Source: Caldifarciminota bacterium
Lineage (GTDB): Bacteria; Hydrothermota; Hydrothermia; B15-G9; WFZT01
Assembly: GCA_026986655.1 (NCBI GenBank)
Contig: JALSOD010000282.1
Coordinates: 1-25,246 of the forward strand
Length of the DNA: 25,246 bases
Direction of reading: 5' to 3'
Below, in pieces: positions 13,964 through 21,237 of this stretch. The first letter of the stretch is position 1. Every line of letters begins with the position of its first letter. The notes beneath the pieces were generated by a model. That model saw only the letters and a program-made list of their open reading frames with translations. It was not told where the DNA came from and did not search any database. The translations under genes and the position numbers were made by a program.

Positions 13964-15004
13964 TTATTTAAATAACAAATTCTTTGTTTCACAATTAATC
14001 GGCTGGAGTTTGGAGAAAATTGTATAAAAATTTATCATAGGCATTCTATTTATATCAGTATTAGACACAACCTCGAGCTGGTTAAACGGTTCAATGTCTG
14101 ACAAAAGAGATAGTCTATCAAACTTACCAAAAGTATTAATGTATTCATGAGATACATAAATGAAATACCTGAGCAATGATAAGTACTCCCTGAATCTATT
14201 TTCAAAATAGTTTGTAAAATCAATCGGTTTACAAAAGTGTGCCCCTGCGGAACATTCACCAAATTGTAGCATATCACATGAAAATCCACTATAGAGAACA
14301 ATTTTTGTGAACGCATCTTGATATTCATTTTGTAAGTAGTCAAAGTAATTGACTTTGTTAAGTGTGTTTAGTATAACATCATAACTTACAGTAGGATTAT
14401 TAATAATATTACTAGATAATTTATTTTTAAATGCATCTATAATATCTTGGAAGTTTAACTTATTCGAACAATGGTTAAAAAAATATCTAAATTGGTAGCT
14501 GGGACATTCACCATCTATAGCTTCCCAGCAGGGCGAGTCGTCATCTTTGCACTCTTCGTTACGCTGATTGTTTACACAATCTTTTATTTTTTTTAATAAT
14601 ATCGGATAGTGAATTATAGTAAATAAAAGTGGTATCTTGCTGATTATCATTTGCACTAATAGTGGCATAGGAGGATATAACAACCCCTCTTGCGAAAAAA
14701 TACCTATGTCTTCTTCCAGAATTGTTTTCGTGGTTTCATACCCATAATAATCCTCTGTTTTGATTGATTTCTCGTGGTATATTGATATAGATTGCGAAAG
14801 TAATAACGATAACTGTTCATTGATTATATGCTTTAAATTTAGAAAAAAACGCAGTTTATCAATATCATCATCTGAAACAATATTTACATAGAATGGATGT
14901 ATATCAAATTTAGGAGCAATCAAGTTAAAAGTTAAAGGAAGAATTCCGAAGTCGCTAGGTGTAAAGTCCTGAAATACAGGCGTATTGCCATAAGGCTTAA
15001 TCAT
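13964..15004 (-). CDS. Large Cys-rich hypothetical protein, 346 aa
   Basis: Not recognised. A 346-residue protein rich in Asn, Ile, Tyr, Phe and Ser. Cysteines cluster at about 150-185 (C-V-N-N-Q-R-N-E-E-C, DDSPCWEAIDGEC, NHC) and about 245-262 (SGFSCDMLQFGECSAGAHFC), a pattern that suggests disulfides and extracellular exposure. I see no signal peptide. A hydrophobic stretch (LLVQMIISKIPLLFTIIHYPILL, about 110-133) could be a membrane segment. TATAAT 8 nt before the ATG indicates its own leaderless transcript. It belongs to an AT-rich cassette of four unknown genes and is probably a virion surface or assembly protein. Confidence 0.65.
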   Translation of the reverse strand: MIKPYGNTPVFQDFTPSDFGILPLTFNLIAPKFDIHPFYVNIVSDDDIDKLRFFLNLKHIINEQLSLLLSQSISIYHEKSIKTEDYYGYETTKTILEEDIGIFSQEGLLYPPMPLLVQMIISKIPLLFTIIHYPILLKKIKDCVNNQRNEECKDDDSPCWEAIDGECPSYQFRYFFNHCSNKLNFQDIIDAFKNKLSSNIINNPTVSYDVILNTLNKVNYFDYLQNEYQDAFTKIVLYSGFSCDMLQFGECSAGAHFCKPIDFTNYFENRFREYLSLLRYFIYVSHEYINTFGKFDRLSLLSDIEPFNQLEVVSNTDINRMPMINFYTIFSKLQPINCETKNLLFK

Positions 15005-15012
15005 ATGATTAT

Positions 15013-15018
15013 ATTATA
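15013..15018 (-). promoter_or_regulatory. -10 box for the 13964-15004 gene (leaderless)
   Basis: A perfect TATAAT on the minus strand lies 8 nt before the ATG at 15004. No ribosome binding site is present. Confidence 0.55.
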
Positions 15019-15025
15019 AACCGTA

Positions 15026-15580
15026 TTACACAACTGTAGCTGGGAGAGATTTGGTAATCGGGTACACACCCGACAGTGAGTGATTATAACAGTCATTTAC
15101 ATGTAATGGATAATATATTTGCGTCAGTTCTAGTAATATATGTAGTTCATTTTCATCGATTTTAAATTCCTCAATACCTTTATTATATACATCAATTATA
15201 CTGGCATGGTATGTGAAATTATAAAAATCAGACAACTTTTTCTTGAAGTTGGACAAATCTTTAGGTAAGATGATACTTGGGTCATCTAAATAACCACCAT
15301 CTAGTTTGACGCTTATCAAATTAAGGAATTTGATAAGTCCATTTTTTCTTAAAGCTATACCAAAAAAATATCCTGCTAAAGTTGCATTTTGAAAAAAAAT
15401 TGGAGTACAACTTCCTGTCGATTTTGTTTTATTAAGCTTCAAAAGTATAGCTAATCCAAGCCTATGGGCAATAGAGGGAGCTGATGGTATACATGCCCAA
15501 GAATTAACAAATGCTGAAAAAAATTTCAACCCTGCCAAAGATATTGCAGGATCTATTACCAATAATTTATTATTGGTCAT
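15026..15580 (-). CDS. Hypothetical protein, 184 aa, AT-rich cassette
   Basis: Not recognised. The N-terminal half is fairly hydrophobic (AISLAGLKFFSAFVNSW; LAGYFFGIALRKNG), possibly membrane-associated. The C-terminal half is soluble, with many Tyr, Asn, Asp and Leu. There are four Cys. The ATG lies within the last 11 bp of the preceding gene, and there is no strong ribosome binding site, so translational coupling is likely. It is the third gene of the unit that starts at 17602. Confidence 0.65.
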   Translation of the reverse strand: MTNNKLLVIDPAISLAGLKFFSAFVNSWACIPSAPSIAHRLGLAILLKLNKTKSTGSCTPIFFQNATLAGYFFGIALRKNGLIKFLNLISVKLDGGYLDDPSIILPKDLSNFKKKLSDFYNFTYHASIIDVYNKGIEEFKIDENELHILLELTQIYYPLHVNDCYNHSLSGVYPITKSLPATVV

Positions 15581-16526
15581 ACCAAACTATTTTAAAGTTC
15601 TGCATATCTATGTCAATAACAGGGATGCCCGTAATATTACCGAAGTTTAAATTGATTTTCTTTTTTAGCCAGTTTTTATATTTTTCAGTCTCGGTTTCTA
15701 GCTTGTTATCGCTGGATATGAGCAAATAGAGTCGTATGTATGGTGTGAATATTTTACCGTCCTTAACAATTTCTAGGGGCATGATATTTTTATACCCTTC
15801 AATATCTATTGAGGAGACCAAGCTGGATATTGCAAGTACAGCGGGTAAATCCTTTATATTTGAATGAAATGAGGTAGCGGTTATATTGTCTATACTTTTT
15901 AACGATATGCTTTTCATTTTAACCTTCACAAAACCTGTAAGACCAAATACTATCAGATTATTATCGGTAATATATATAGTGTATATATTACCACTTTTAT
16001 AGTTGACGATTCCTGTATAGATGTTAATATTCACCTTGCGATAACTGTAGTCGCTACAATATTCAAAATAAGGCGCTAAAGATATGAATTCTCCCTTTAT
16101 TATATGATATAACATCTTCATCTGTTCCCTATCTATAGGGAAATAAGATTGCTTAAACATTTCAGATATTATCTCTGCCTCTCCTTTTCTAAATGTAATA
16201 TACTGCATATAATATTCATGCGATTTGCTGGGTGTATCTATTGGTATTGGTTTTAAACTAGCACTAGAACAGTTATTATTAGTAATACACTCGATATAAA
16301 ATGTTGTTATAGGAGAGATGTAAAATTTGTTTCCAAGTAAAAAAGAATAGGGAGGTTGTATCTTGTTTTTTGTAGGACTGGGATAGAACTTTGGTATTTT
16401 TTTTACTATAACGGGTTTCCCATTTAGGGTATATATTAAATTACTACCTGAACTATCCGTTTCTATTATAGCAATTGGGTCAAGGTATTCGTATGTATCA
16501 TTTACAATTCTATACTTAAATTTCAT
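15570..16526 (-). CDS. Hypothetical beta-rich protein, 318 aa, AT-rich cassette
   Basis: Not recognised. A 318-residue protein dominated by Ile, Tyr, Asn, Ser, Thr and Lys and by alternating beta-strand patterns (IYTGIVNYKSGNIYTIYITD). There is one Cys pair (CITNNNC). I see no clear membrane helix or signal peptide. A TTGGAGGG site precedes the ATG, and the gene overlaps the 3' end of its upstream neighbour by about 4 bp. The composition suits a virion surface, spike or adhesin-like protein. It lies inside the four-gene cassette whose base composition is more AT-rich than the replication genes. Confidence 0.65.
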   Translation of the reverse strand: MKFKYRIVNDTYEYLDPIAIIETDSSGSNLIYTLNGKPVIVKKIPKFYPSPTKNKIQPPYSFLLGNKFYISPITTFYIECITNNNCSSASLKPIPIDTPSKSHEYYMQYITFRKGEAEIISEMFKQSYFPIDREQMKMLYHIIKGEFISLAPYFEYCSDYSYRKVNINIYTGIVNYKSGNIYTIYITDNNLIVFGLTGFVKVKMKSISLKSIDNITATSFHSNIKDLPAVLAISSLVSSIDIEGYKNIMPLEIVKDGKIFTPYIRLYLLISSDNKLETETEKYKNWLKKKINLNFGNITGIPVIDIDMQNFKIVWYDQ

Positions 16527-17602
16527 ATTTTAAGTCCCTCCAATTCTTTTATGTTAATAATACTAGTCTTAGTATTAATACTGATAGGGGTTGCTCCAGC
16601 TACATTATCAATTTTAATTTCCACATTCCCTATTGGGAATTTATTAAGTCCTAAATTGAAGATTGGTTGATTCAAATTTAGCTGATATATTGGATTGCAT
16701 ATTGTTAAAATTCGTAGAGTTTGCTCATTTATAAGATGTGGATAGAAGAAGAAAGTCGAGAAAAAGTTGTTTAAGTTGAATATTATAGAATTTTTATCTG
16801 GGTTATAGGAAAAACTAATAGATAAACCAGGGACAGGAAAACAAACTGGGACAGTTACTGTGAAATACCTGCCGCAACAATAAGTTGGGCGGGAATCATA
16901 GTAACACACTTGTGATGTTGTGAAGCTATAAAAGATTTCTCCACCCATTACAGTTGCAAGAAGAAGGTTAGGAAAAGAATTTCTGTCAAAAGACAGAAGT
17001 GTGTCTGCGAGTAAGATTTTATCTACTAGACTGGCATCATGTTGTAAATCTATATAAGTATCAGGCGTAGTAATCGATAGGGTTAATTGCCTTGTGGATT
17101 CATTATACTGCTCATCTATAATATATTTTTTATCATCAACATAAGGAATATACCTCTTTTGAAATGAGGTTGGGGCGTAAAATTTCCTGTGTAACCTATA
17201 ATATATGAATGTATCATCAACTTTCCAAACATAGACTGCGAAATATTTATCTATTATCCGATAGTTTGTCTCTATTGGTACCCCTTCTATTTTAATTTCA
17301 GCTGTTAAGCTATTATTAGAACACCAATTTTGATTACAAAAATTAAGAACCATTATATCATAACTCCAGGCGCCTCTTTTATAGTTTTGGTTTATGTCTG
17401 AAATTATCCCTTCCCCTGAGAACCAAGAAACACATCGTGCAGCTGACCACTGTTCAACTGGTATATCTGAAGGACAGTTAAGGTATTGCTTTATATATGA
17501 GGGAACATATTTTGATATATTTATAGTCGCTGGCTTTGGTTTTCTTATAGTATAGAACCAATCAATCTCTTTATAAGAGATAATTTTGGTTTTTGTAGCC
17601 AT
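16523..17602 (-). CDS. Hypothetical beta-rich Cys-containing protein, 359 aa
   Basis: Not recognised. It is 359 residues, mostly beta-strand-like, aromatic and Asn/Ser/Thr-rich. Cys pairs occur at NFCNQNWCSNN (about 88-94) and in CYYDSRPTYCCGRYF with a following VPVC (about 230-255). Cys-rich folds of this kind are common on exposed proteins of thermophile viruses, so a surface or vertex role is inferred. There is no signal peptide. TAATCT lies 9 nt before the ATG and there is no ribosome binding site, so it probably heads a three-gene transcript (17602 to 15026). Confidence 0.65.
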   Translation of the reverse strand: MATKTKIISYKEIDWFYTIRKPKPATINISKYVPSYIKQYLNCPSDIPVEQWSAARCVSWFSGEGIISDINQNYKRGAWSYDIMVLNFCNQNWCSNNSLTAEIKIEGVPIETNYRIIDKYFAVYVWKVDDTFIYYRLHRKFYAPTSFQKRYIPYVDDKKYIIDEQYNESTRQLTLSITTPDTYIDLQHDASLVDKILLADTLLSFDRNSFPNLLLATVMGGEIFYSFTTSQVCYYDSRPTYCCGRYFTVTVPVCFPVPGLSISFSYNPDKNSIIFNLNNFFSTFFFYPHLINEQTLRILTICNPIYQLNLNQPIFNLGLNKFPIGNVEIKIDNVAGATPISINTKTSIINIKELEGLKI

Positions 17603-17611
17603 ACTATAAAA

Positions 17612-17617
17612 AGATTA
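17612..17617 (-). promoter_or_regulatory. -10-like box for the 16523-17602 gene
   Basis: TAATCT on the minus strand lies 9 nt before the ATG at 17602. The match to the consensus is weaker than at other sites. Confidence 0.35.
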
Positions 17618-17642
17618 AAACTGATTAAAACAAATGAAGCAA

Positions 17643-18056
17643 TTAAATAGTAAATTCGTTCAAGGCGATGTAACTTTCCCTATCTTTGAAGGATGCGAAA
17701 ACTACATCGCCTGCTCGGAGAAAGATTCTTATATTCTCTCCAGGTCGGATGACTAGACCTAAGGTATTATTACCAACCACTTTTGGTTGCAAAATCAAAT
17801 CGTTGGGTGAATCTGTTAAATGGGATATATTTTGTATTTCTACTACTTTTGTGCTAGTTGCCTTATATAACTTGCTTAATTCAGTAGAAACCTTTTTAAC
17901 ATTAGTAATATCAATAGCTGGGGCAATAGAGTTAGATAGTTTAAGCAATAAAAACCTTATCTGCTTAAGCAAGCAGATAATCGCATCTTCAGTATCGAAT
18001 TGGTCTACAGTATCAAAAGACAAATCGGAAAAGTTATTTATTGTTCGGCATTCCAT
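17643..18056 (-). CDS. Small virion-module protein with PKVVGN motif, 137 aa
   Basis: Not recognised as a known family. Residues 1-75 are helical with a possible coiled coil (IICLLKQIRFLLLKLSNSI). Residues 80-137 are beta-rich, with PKVVGN at 91-96 and a following PGENIRIFLRAGDVVFASF that reads like a small beta-barrel. The same PKVVGN appears at the same residue position in the 21206-21622 protein. A GTG at 18059 is in frame, but AAGGTGGG is better spaced for the ATG at 18056. It is third in the unit headed by 18852. It could be a minor capsid or spike protein. Confidence 0.65.
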   Translation of the reverse strand: MECRTINNFSDLSFDTVDQFDTEDAIICLLKQIRFLLLKLSNSIAPAIDITNVKKVSTELSKLYKATSTKVVEIQNISHLTDSPNDLILQPKVVGNNTLGLVIRPGENIRIFLRAGDVVFASFKDRESYIALNEFTI

Positions 18057-18067
18057 CACTACCCACC

Positions 18068-18391
18068 TTACGCTTTGCTAGTACTGGGTTTTAAAACAAA
18101 ATGGATGACACCATTTTGCATTATTTGTATTCCAGACCTATCTAAATCTATTACATCGCCAATCAATTGTTCTATCATTGATATTAATTCCGATATACCA
18201 ATTATTTTTTTCTCGCCACCGAACGAAACTTTGATGTAAAGGTGACTACCACCAAACGCTCCTAGTATGTCACTAACCATATTGAGTATTTCGTGTATAG
18301 AAATAAACTTATCACCACTATAGCGAGCTATATCAGTGGCAATAATTGGGATAATCTTAAATAGTTTAAAAAGAAACGATAATCTACCCAT
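18068..18391 (-). CDS. Small hypothetical virion-module protein, 107 aa
   Basis: Not recognised. The N-terminus is basic and hydrophobic (MGRLSFLFKLFKIIPIIATDI), like an amphipathic membrane-surface helix. The rest alternates helix and strand, with no Cys. An in-frame ATG at 18397 sits directly against the AGGAGGT site, so I prefer the ATG at 18391, which has 7 nt spacing. It lies between the 18403 and 17643 genes on one transcript. A membrane-peripheral virion role is plausible. Confidence 0.65.
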   Translation of the reverse strand: MGRLSFLFKLFKIIPIIATDIARYSGDKFISIHEILNMVSDILGAFGGSHLYIKVSFGGEKKIIGISELISMIEQLIGDVIDLDRSGIQIMQNGVIHFVLKPSTSKA

Positions 18392-18402
18392 GCGCATACC
18401 TC

Positions 18403-18852
18403 CTATTTGTATATTTCAGAAACCTCTCTCAACCCTACAAGGATATAACCTCCAATTACTAACTGCCCAGAAGCTTTGTCTGAACCAGTAGCCAATGGGT
18501 CATCTTTGTTATATGTAGCAGTTACAACCAGTTGTGTTGAGGGATTAACAAGAATAGGGGATGGTAAATAGCCATACGACTTACCATCACCAGCGACAAT
18601 ATGTGAGTATACATGATCGCTAAACCAATTTCTATTGGTAAAAGTATCCCTAACTTGTATTTTTATGGGTTCATTTGAAATGATATTCATAAATTCAATC
18701 TGGAAAACACCATCGCTAGGGGTTCTATCATCTACATTGACTACCTCGCCAGAGGCGACCTCTAAGTCAAAAGTAATTATATAAAAAATCTTTCGTATAT
18801 CGCCTCTCTTTAACCGTTCAATAAATTGGGTGCCAAAACCGATATTTGCCAT
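18403..18852 (-). CDS. Candidate capsid protein (beta-rich), 149 aa
   Basis: A 149-residue protein with no Cys and a regular beta-strand pattern after residue 20 (KIFYIITFDLEVASGEVVNV, VFQIEFMNII, IKIQVRDTF, QLVVTATY, GQLVIGGYILVGL). The size and strand content are compatible with a single jelly roll, as in the small capsid proteins of sphaerolipovirus-like phages. This is a fold guess from pattern, not homology. TATAAT lies 8 nt before the ATG and there is no ribosome binding site, so it heads its own leaderless transcript just after the 18889 gene. A strong independent promoter would suit a major structural protein. Confidence 0.5.
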   Translation of the reverse strand: MANIGFGTQFIERLKRGDIRKIFYIITFDLEVASGEVVNVDDRTPSDGVFQIEFMNIISNEPIKIQVRDTFTNRNWFSDHVYSHIVAGDGKSYGYLPSPILVNPSTQLVVTATYNKDDPLATGSDKASGQLVIGGYILVGLREVSEIYK

Positions 18853-18860
18853 ATGAAAAT

Positions 18861-18866
18861 ATTATA
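18861..18866 (-). promoter_or_regulatory. -10 box for the 18403-18852 gene (leaderless)
   Basis: A perfect TATAAT on the minus strand lies 8 nt before the ATG at 18852. Confidence 0.55.
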
Positions 18867-18888
18867 TATGAGGAAGAAAAGAAGGAAA

Positions 18889-19437
18889 TTAGGCAGTAAC
18901 AATGTTTTTATAAACAATACCGTCGAGAACCATCTTAACAGTAACGGAATTGCCTTGGCCTAACTGAGCTTTAGATTTCAACCTAAATTCGAAAGGAGTA
19001 TTTCCTTCAATTTGCATTTGTAAAGGCAGAAGCAATACTGCTTGGTTGGTGTAATCACCGTTTGTAGCCTTGGTAGGCACACCAGCTCCTGCGTTGAACA
19101 CGAAAGTAGGAGCTTTGAAAATTTCACTACCCTCCTTGTTAAACTCCACAATAGAGTTAAATATAAGGTTAGCTACCAATGCAGGGTCTGCCGAAAAGTC
19201 GGGAACTACGCGGATTGCACCGATATTGAATTTCCATCCAGAGGGAAGCACGGAGTCGTTCAGCATGTTGGTAGCTACATCATCATTCTTTTTGACATTG
19301 GTGAAGAAGCTCTGGATATTCTCAGTATCACTAATGGTTTTAGTGTCATACAACCAGTAAGGGCTAACATCCTTTAAGGCAACTACAACCTTCCGCCCAG
19401 TTGTGGGGTCAATTTTTACTACTTTCAAATTCGCCAT
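18889..19437 (-). CDS. Candidate major capsid protein, 182 aa
   Basis: A 182-residue protein with the composition of a major structural protein: rich in Ala, Val, Asn, Thr, Gly and Lys, no Cys, and almost wholly beta-strand-like (WKFNIGAIRVVPDF, TFVFNAGAGV, AVLLLPLQMQIEGNTPFEFRL, SVTVKMVLDGIVYKNIVTA). There are no membrane segments. The start at 19437 (MANLKVV) has a GGGAGGT site 8 nt upstream; the in-frame codons from 19452 place the start before that site. It follows the duplicated-tail membrane protein and precedes the second capsid candidate. I infer a jelly-roll capsid subunit. No named family can be claimed from sight. Confidence 0.5.
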   Translation of the reverse strand: MANLKVVKIDPTTGRKVVVALKDVSPYWLYDTKTISDTENIQSFFTNVKKNDDVATNMLNDSVLPSGWKFNIGAIRVVPDFSADPALVANLIFNSIVEFNKEGSEIFKAPTFVFNAGAGVPTKATNGDYTNQAVLLLPLQMQIEGNTPFEFRLKSKAQLGQGNSVTVKMVLDGIVYKNIVTA

Positions 19438-19469
19438 TTTTATACCTCCCAAACTTTATGCAAATAAAA

Positions 19470-19946
19470 TTATACAGTCATTGCCCCGTACGAGGGGGTA
19501 GTCTCTACAACCTCGTAAACATTTTCTTCCTCGGGAACCTCTTCGATTATTCCATATTGTTGCTGAGAAGTAGTTTCTACAACTTCATAAGTATTTTCCT
19601 CTTCGGGAACCTCTTCGATTATTCCATAATCCTCAAAATCCCCTGCATAGGGTATATGTAGCTTTTGGTAGAGGAATGCTTGTATAAGTTTGTAAATACC
19701 AGCTCCTGCTCCGCCGACTGCCACACTTGTAGCAAGCTCGGGGTTCTTTTCCTTAAGCCACATAGCTAATGCTACGGGAGCGGCGGTGCAGAGAATAGCC
19801 CTAAGTTTACCGCTATGCACGAATTTACTCAACAGGAAGTCAGCTCCAAAGACCACACCAGCTCCCAATGCACCTCCTTTAAGTGCCTCAATAAGAAGCT
19901 GTTTATCGATTTCTACCTTATTGTATTCTGCTACAACGGTTGCCAT
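19470..19946 (-). CDS. Membrane protein with duplicated acidic C-terminal tail, 158 aa
   Basis: Not recognised as a family. Three hydrophobic, Gly/Ala-rich segments (about 24-41, 48-64 and 73-93) suggest a small integral membrane protein. After residue 105 comes a highly acidic tail made of two near-identical 20-residue units (107-126 and 131-150) of the form YGIIEEVPEEEN-x-YEVV. An AAGGAGGT site supports the ATG. It lies between the transglutaminase-like gene and the candidate major capsid gene, so it is probably a virion membrane protein whose acidic tails contact the capsid shell or the DNA-side proteins. Both roles are inference. Confidence 0.7.
   Translation of the reverse strand: MATVVAEYNKVEIDKQLLIEALKGGALGAGVVFGADFLLSKFVHSGKLRAILCTAAPVALAMWLKEKNPELATSVAVGGAGAGIYKLIQAFLYQKLHIPYAGDFEDYGIIEEVPEEENTYEVVETTSQQQYGIIEEVPEEENVYEVVETTPSYGAMTV
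19497..19628 (-). repeat. In-frame tandem duplication, 72-bp period
   Basis: Two 60-bp units (19569-19628 and 19497-19556) encode the duplicated acidic peptide. The 3' part of each unit in plus-strand reading is identical over more than 20 bp, while the rest has mainly synonymous changes, showing a fairly recent duplication. Confidence 0.8.
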
Positions 19947-19978
19947 CTCCTAACCTCCTTGTGTATTTAATAGATATA

Positions 19979-20527
19979 TTACAATACAAGAAACCTTGGA
20001 AGATAGATAAAAGTTTGTTCTTTTGCATGTGGTACCTCTTTACAGCATGGTAGAGATTTTACAGAGGGGTCTAAAGGATAGATTTTACACTCGGAGGGGA
20101 CAATAACTTTACTTTTGGTAATCTTAAGTGGACACCTCTTGGGTGTTATTACGATTGGATAGATATGGTGGAAAGGCATATCTGCTCTCTTTGCTACTAT
20201 CTTAGCCCCAACGGGGAACCCGATTGCCCCTAACAGGCTACCCGTGATTACTACAAAGTCATCGCAATCAGCGGAGCCGAGTTCCAAAATCCTCTCTGCG
20301 GAATGATAAGAGTCAACCCACTTTGGGTCCTCCACATAGCGGATATTATCCCGAATAAAGTTGTAAATACTTTGTATTTCGCACATTTCGTCATAAGAGG
20401 GACAATGGCGGACTATTTGAGTTGCTAGCTTTCGGATTTTGGGGGATGTGGAACCTTTTACAACAAGGTCGGCAAGTATTTGTTGCCTGTCGAGGTCTCC
20501 TGTGTAAGAGAAAGGTATAGCTTTCAT
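19979..20527 (-). CDS. Transglutaminase-like cysteine protease/peptidase
   Basis: A 182-residue protein with the core of the transglutaminase-like superfamily: IYNFIRDNIRYVEDP (54-68), then GSADCDDFVV with catalytic Cys88, FHHIYPIV with His120/121, and IYPLDPS with Asp153. Phage members of this superfamily share these motifs. Proteins of this kind usually cut peptide or isopeptide bonds; here cleavage of peptidoglycan peptides, or virion maturation, is inferred. The N-terminal 45 residues are a pre-domain and there is no signal peptide. It heads the unit with the membrane protein and candidate capsid. The start has CATAAT 8 nt upstream and no ribosome binding site, and overlaps the divergent promoter of 20539. 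Confidence 0.75.
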   Translation of the reverse strand: MKAIPFSYTGDLDRQQILADLVVKGSTSPKIRKLATQIVRHCPSYDEMCEIQSIYNFIRDNIRYVEDPKWVDSYHSAERILELGSADCDDFVVITGSLLGAIGFPVGAKIVAKRADMPFHHIYPIVITPKRCPLKITKSKVIVPSECKIYPLDPSVKSLPCCKEVPHAKEQTFIYLPRFLVL

Positions 20528-20541
20528 AATTAAAAATTATG
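20525..20541. promoter_or_regulatory. Symmetric divergent leaderless promoter
   Basis: CATAATTAAAAATTATG is a near-perfect palindrome. On each strand a CATAAT hexamer sits 8 nt before an ATG, and each hexamer overlaps the start codon of the opposite gene. Only 11 bp separate the two start codons. The two transcripts would compete for the same bases. Confidence 0.55.
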
Positions 20542-21237
20542 GAAGACAGAAAAAATAAAAAGACTGAACAACAAATAGAAGACGAAAACATCCTGTGGGG
20601 ATTTTTTACCGAGTGTGCTACAAATCCAAAGTTTATCAGCTGGTGGAGAAATGTTTATCCTACAATTGCTCATTTGCGAGAATCTAAAAAGAAAAACCCT
20701 TGCAACTACTCGGTGATTACTTTTGCGTTATACGAACTAGCCTCAGGACAGACCGCAAAAAAAGTAGCGATAGGTAGTGTAGCGGAATGGTTAGATGAAA
20801 AAACTAGGATAGACTTCTGGTTCCACCTAAGGAGTATATGCCCTAAAGGCTATGAAAAGCTTTTGCCTTATGAAGATAAGGCAACTTTTTTAGGTATAGG
20901 TATCGAATGTGTAGATAGAACTATAGTGTGGAATTTTTACATAGGAACAAAAAATTGTGAGATATATGCAGTAAAATGCTGGGGAGGTAAATTACTCGAG
21001 TTTAAACATTATAAATACGACAAGTTGCATGACACCATGCTGGTTAAAGGTAAGGTAGATAGAATCCAAGTGAATGTAGAATTGACTGGTGACAAGGCTA
21101 AAAAAGTTTTAGATTGGTTAAAACAAGCAGGATATATAAACAAAATATATCCCTCAGCTATAGCTTTGCTTGAGTACTTAAGCCTGGATACTATTTCGGC
21201 CTCTCCTAAACGAGGAGTGGCTCTATACTTCGAATAG
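20539..21237 (+). CDS. Hypothetical protein, 232 aa, lone plus-strand gene
   Basis: Not recognised. It is a 232-residue soluble protein. The N-terminal half is helical, with Trp and Cys (NILWGFFTECATN, FISWWRNVYP) and a possible HTH-like stretch (SVITFALYELASGQTAKKVAIGSVAEWL, about 55-82). The middle is beta-rich and the C-terminus is helical. It is one of two plus-strand genes in the otherwise minus-strand virion module. It is transcribed divergently from the transglutaminase-like gene across only 11 bp, so it could be a regulator of that unit. Its end overlaps the convergent gene by 32 bp. Confidence 0.7.
   Translation: MEDRKNKKTEQQIEDENILWGFFTECATNPKFISWWRNVYPTIAHLRESKKKNPCNYSVITFALYELASGQTAKKVAIGSVAEWLDEKTRIDFWFHLRSICPKGYEKLLPYEDKATFLGIGIECVDRTIVWNFYIGTKNCEIYAVKCWGGKLLEFKHYKYDKLHDTMLVKGKVDRIQVNVELTGDKAKKVLDWLKQAGYINKIYPSAIALLEYLSLDTISASPKRGVALYFE

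Noticed and set aside
13906..13992. N-terminal extension of the 13612-13905 gene (hydrophobic, possibly a signal or membrane segment)
   Set aside because: The extension is very AT-rich and covers the -10-like TATAAA. The ATG at 13905 gives a better organised coiled-coil plus anchor protein.
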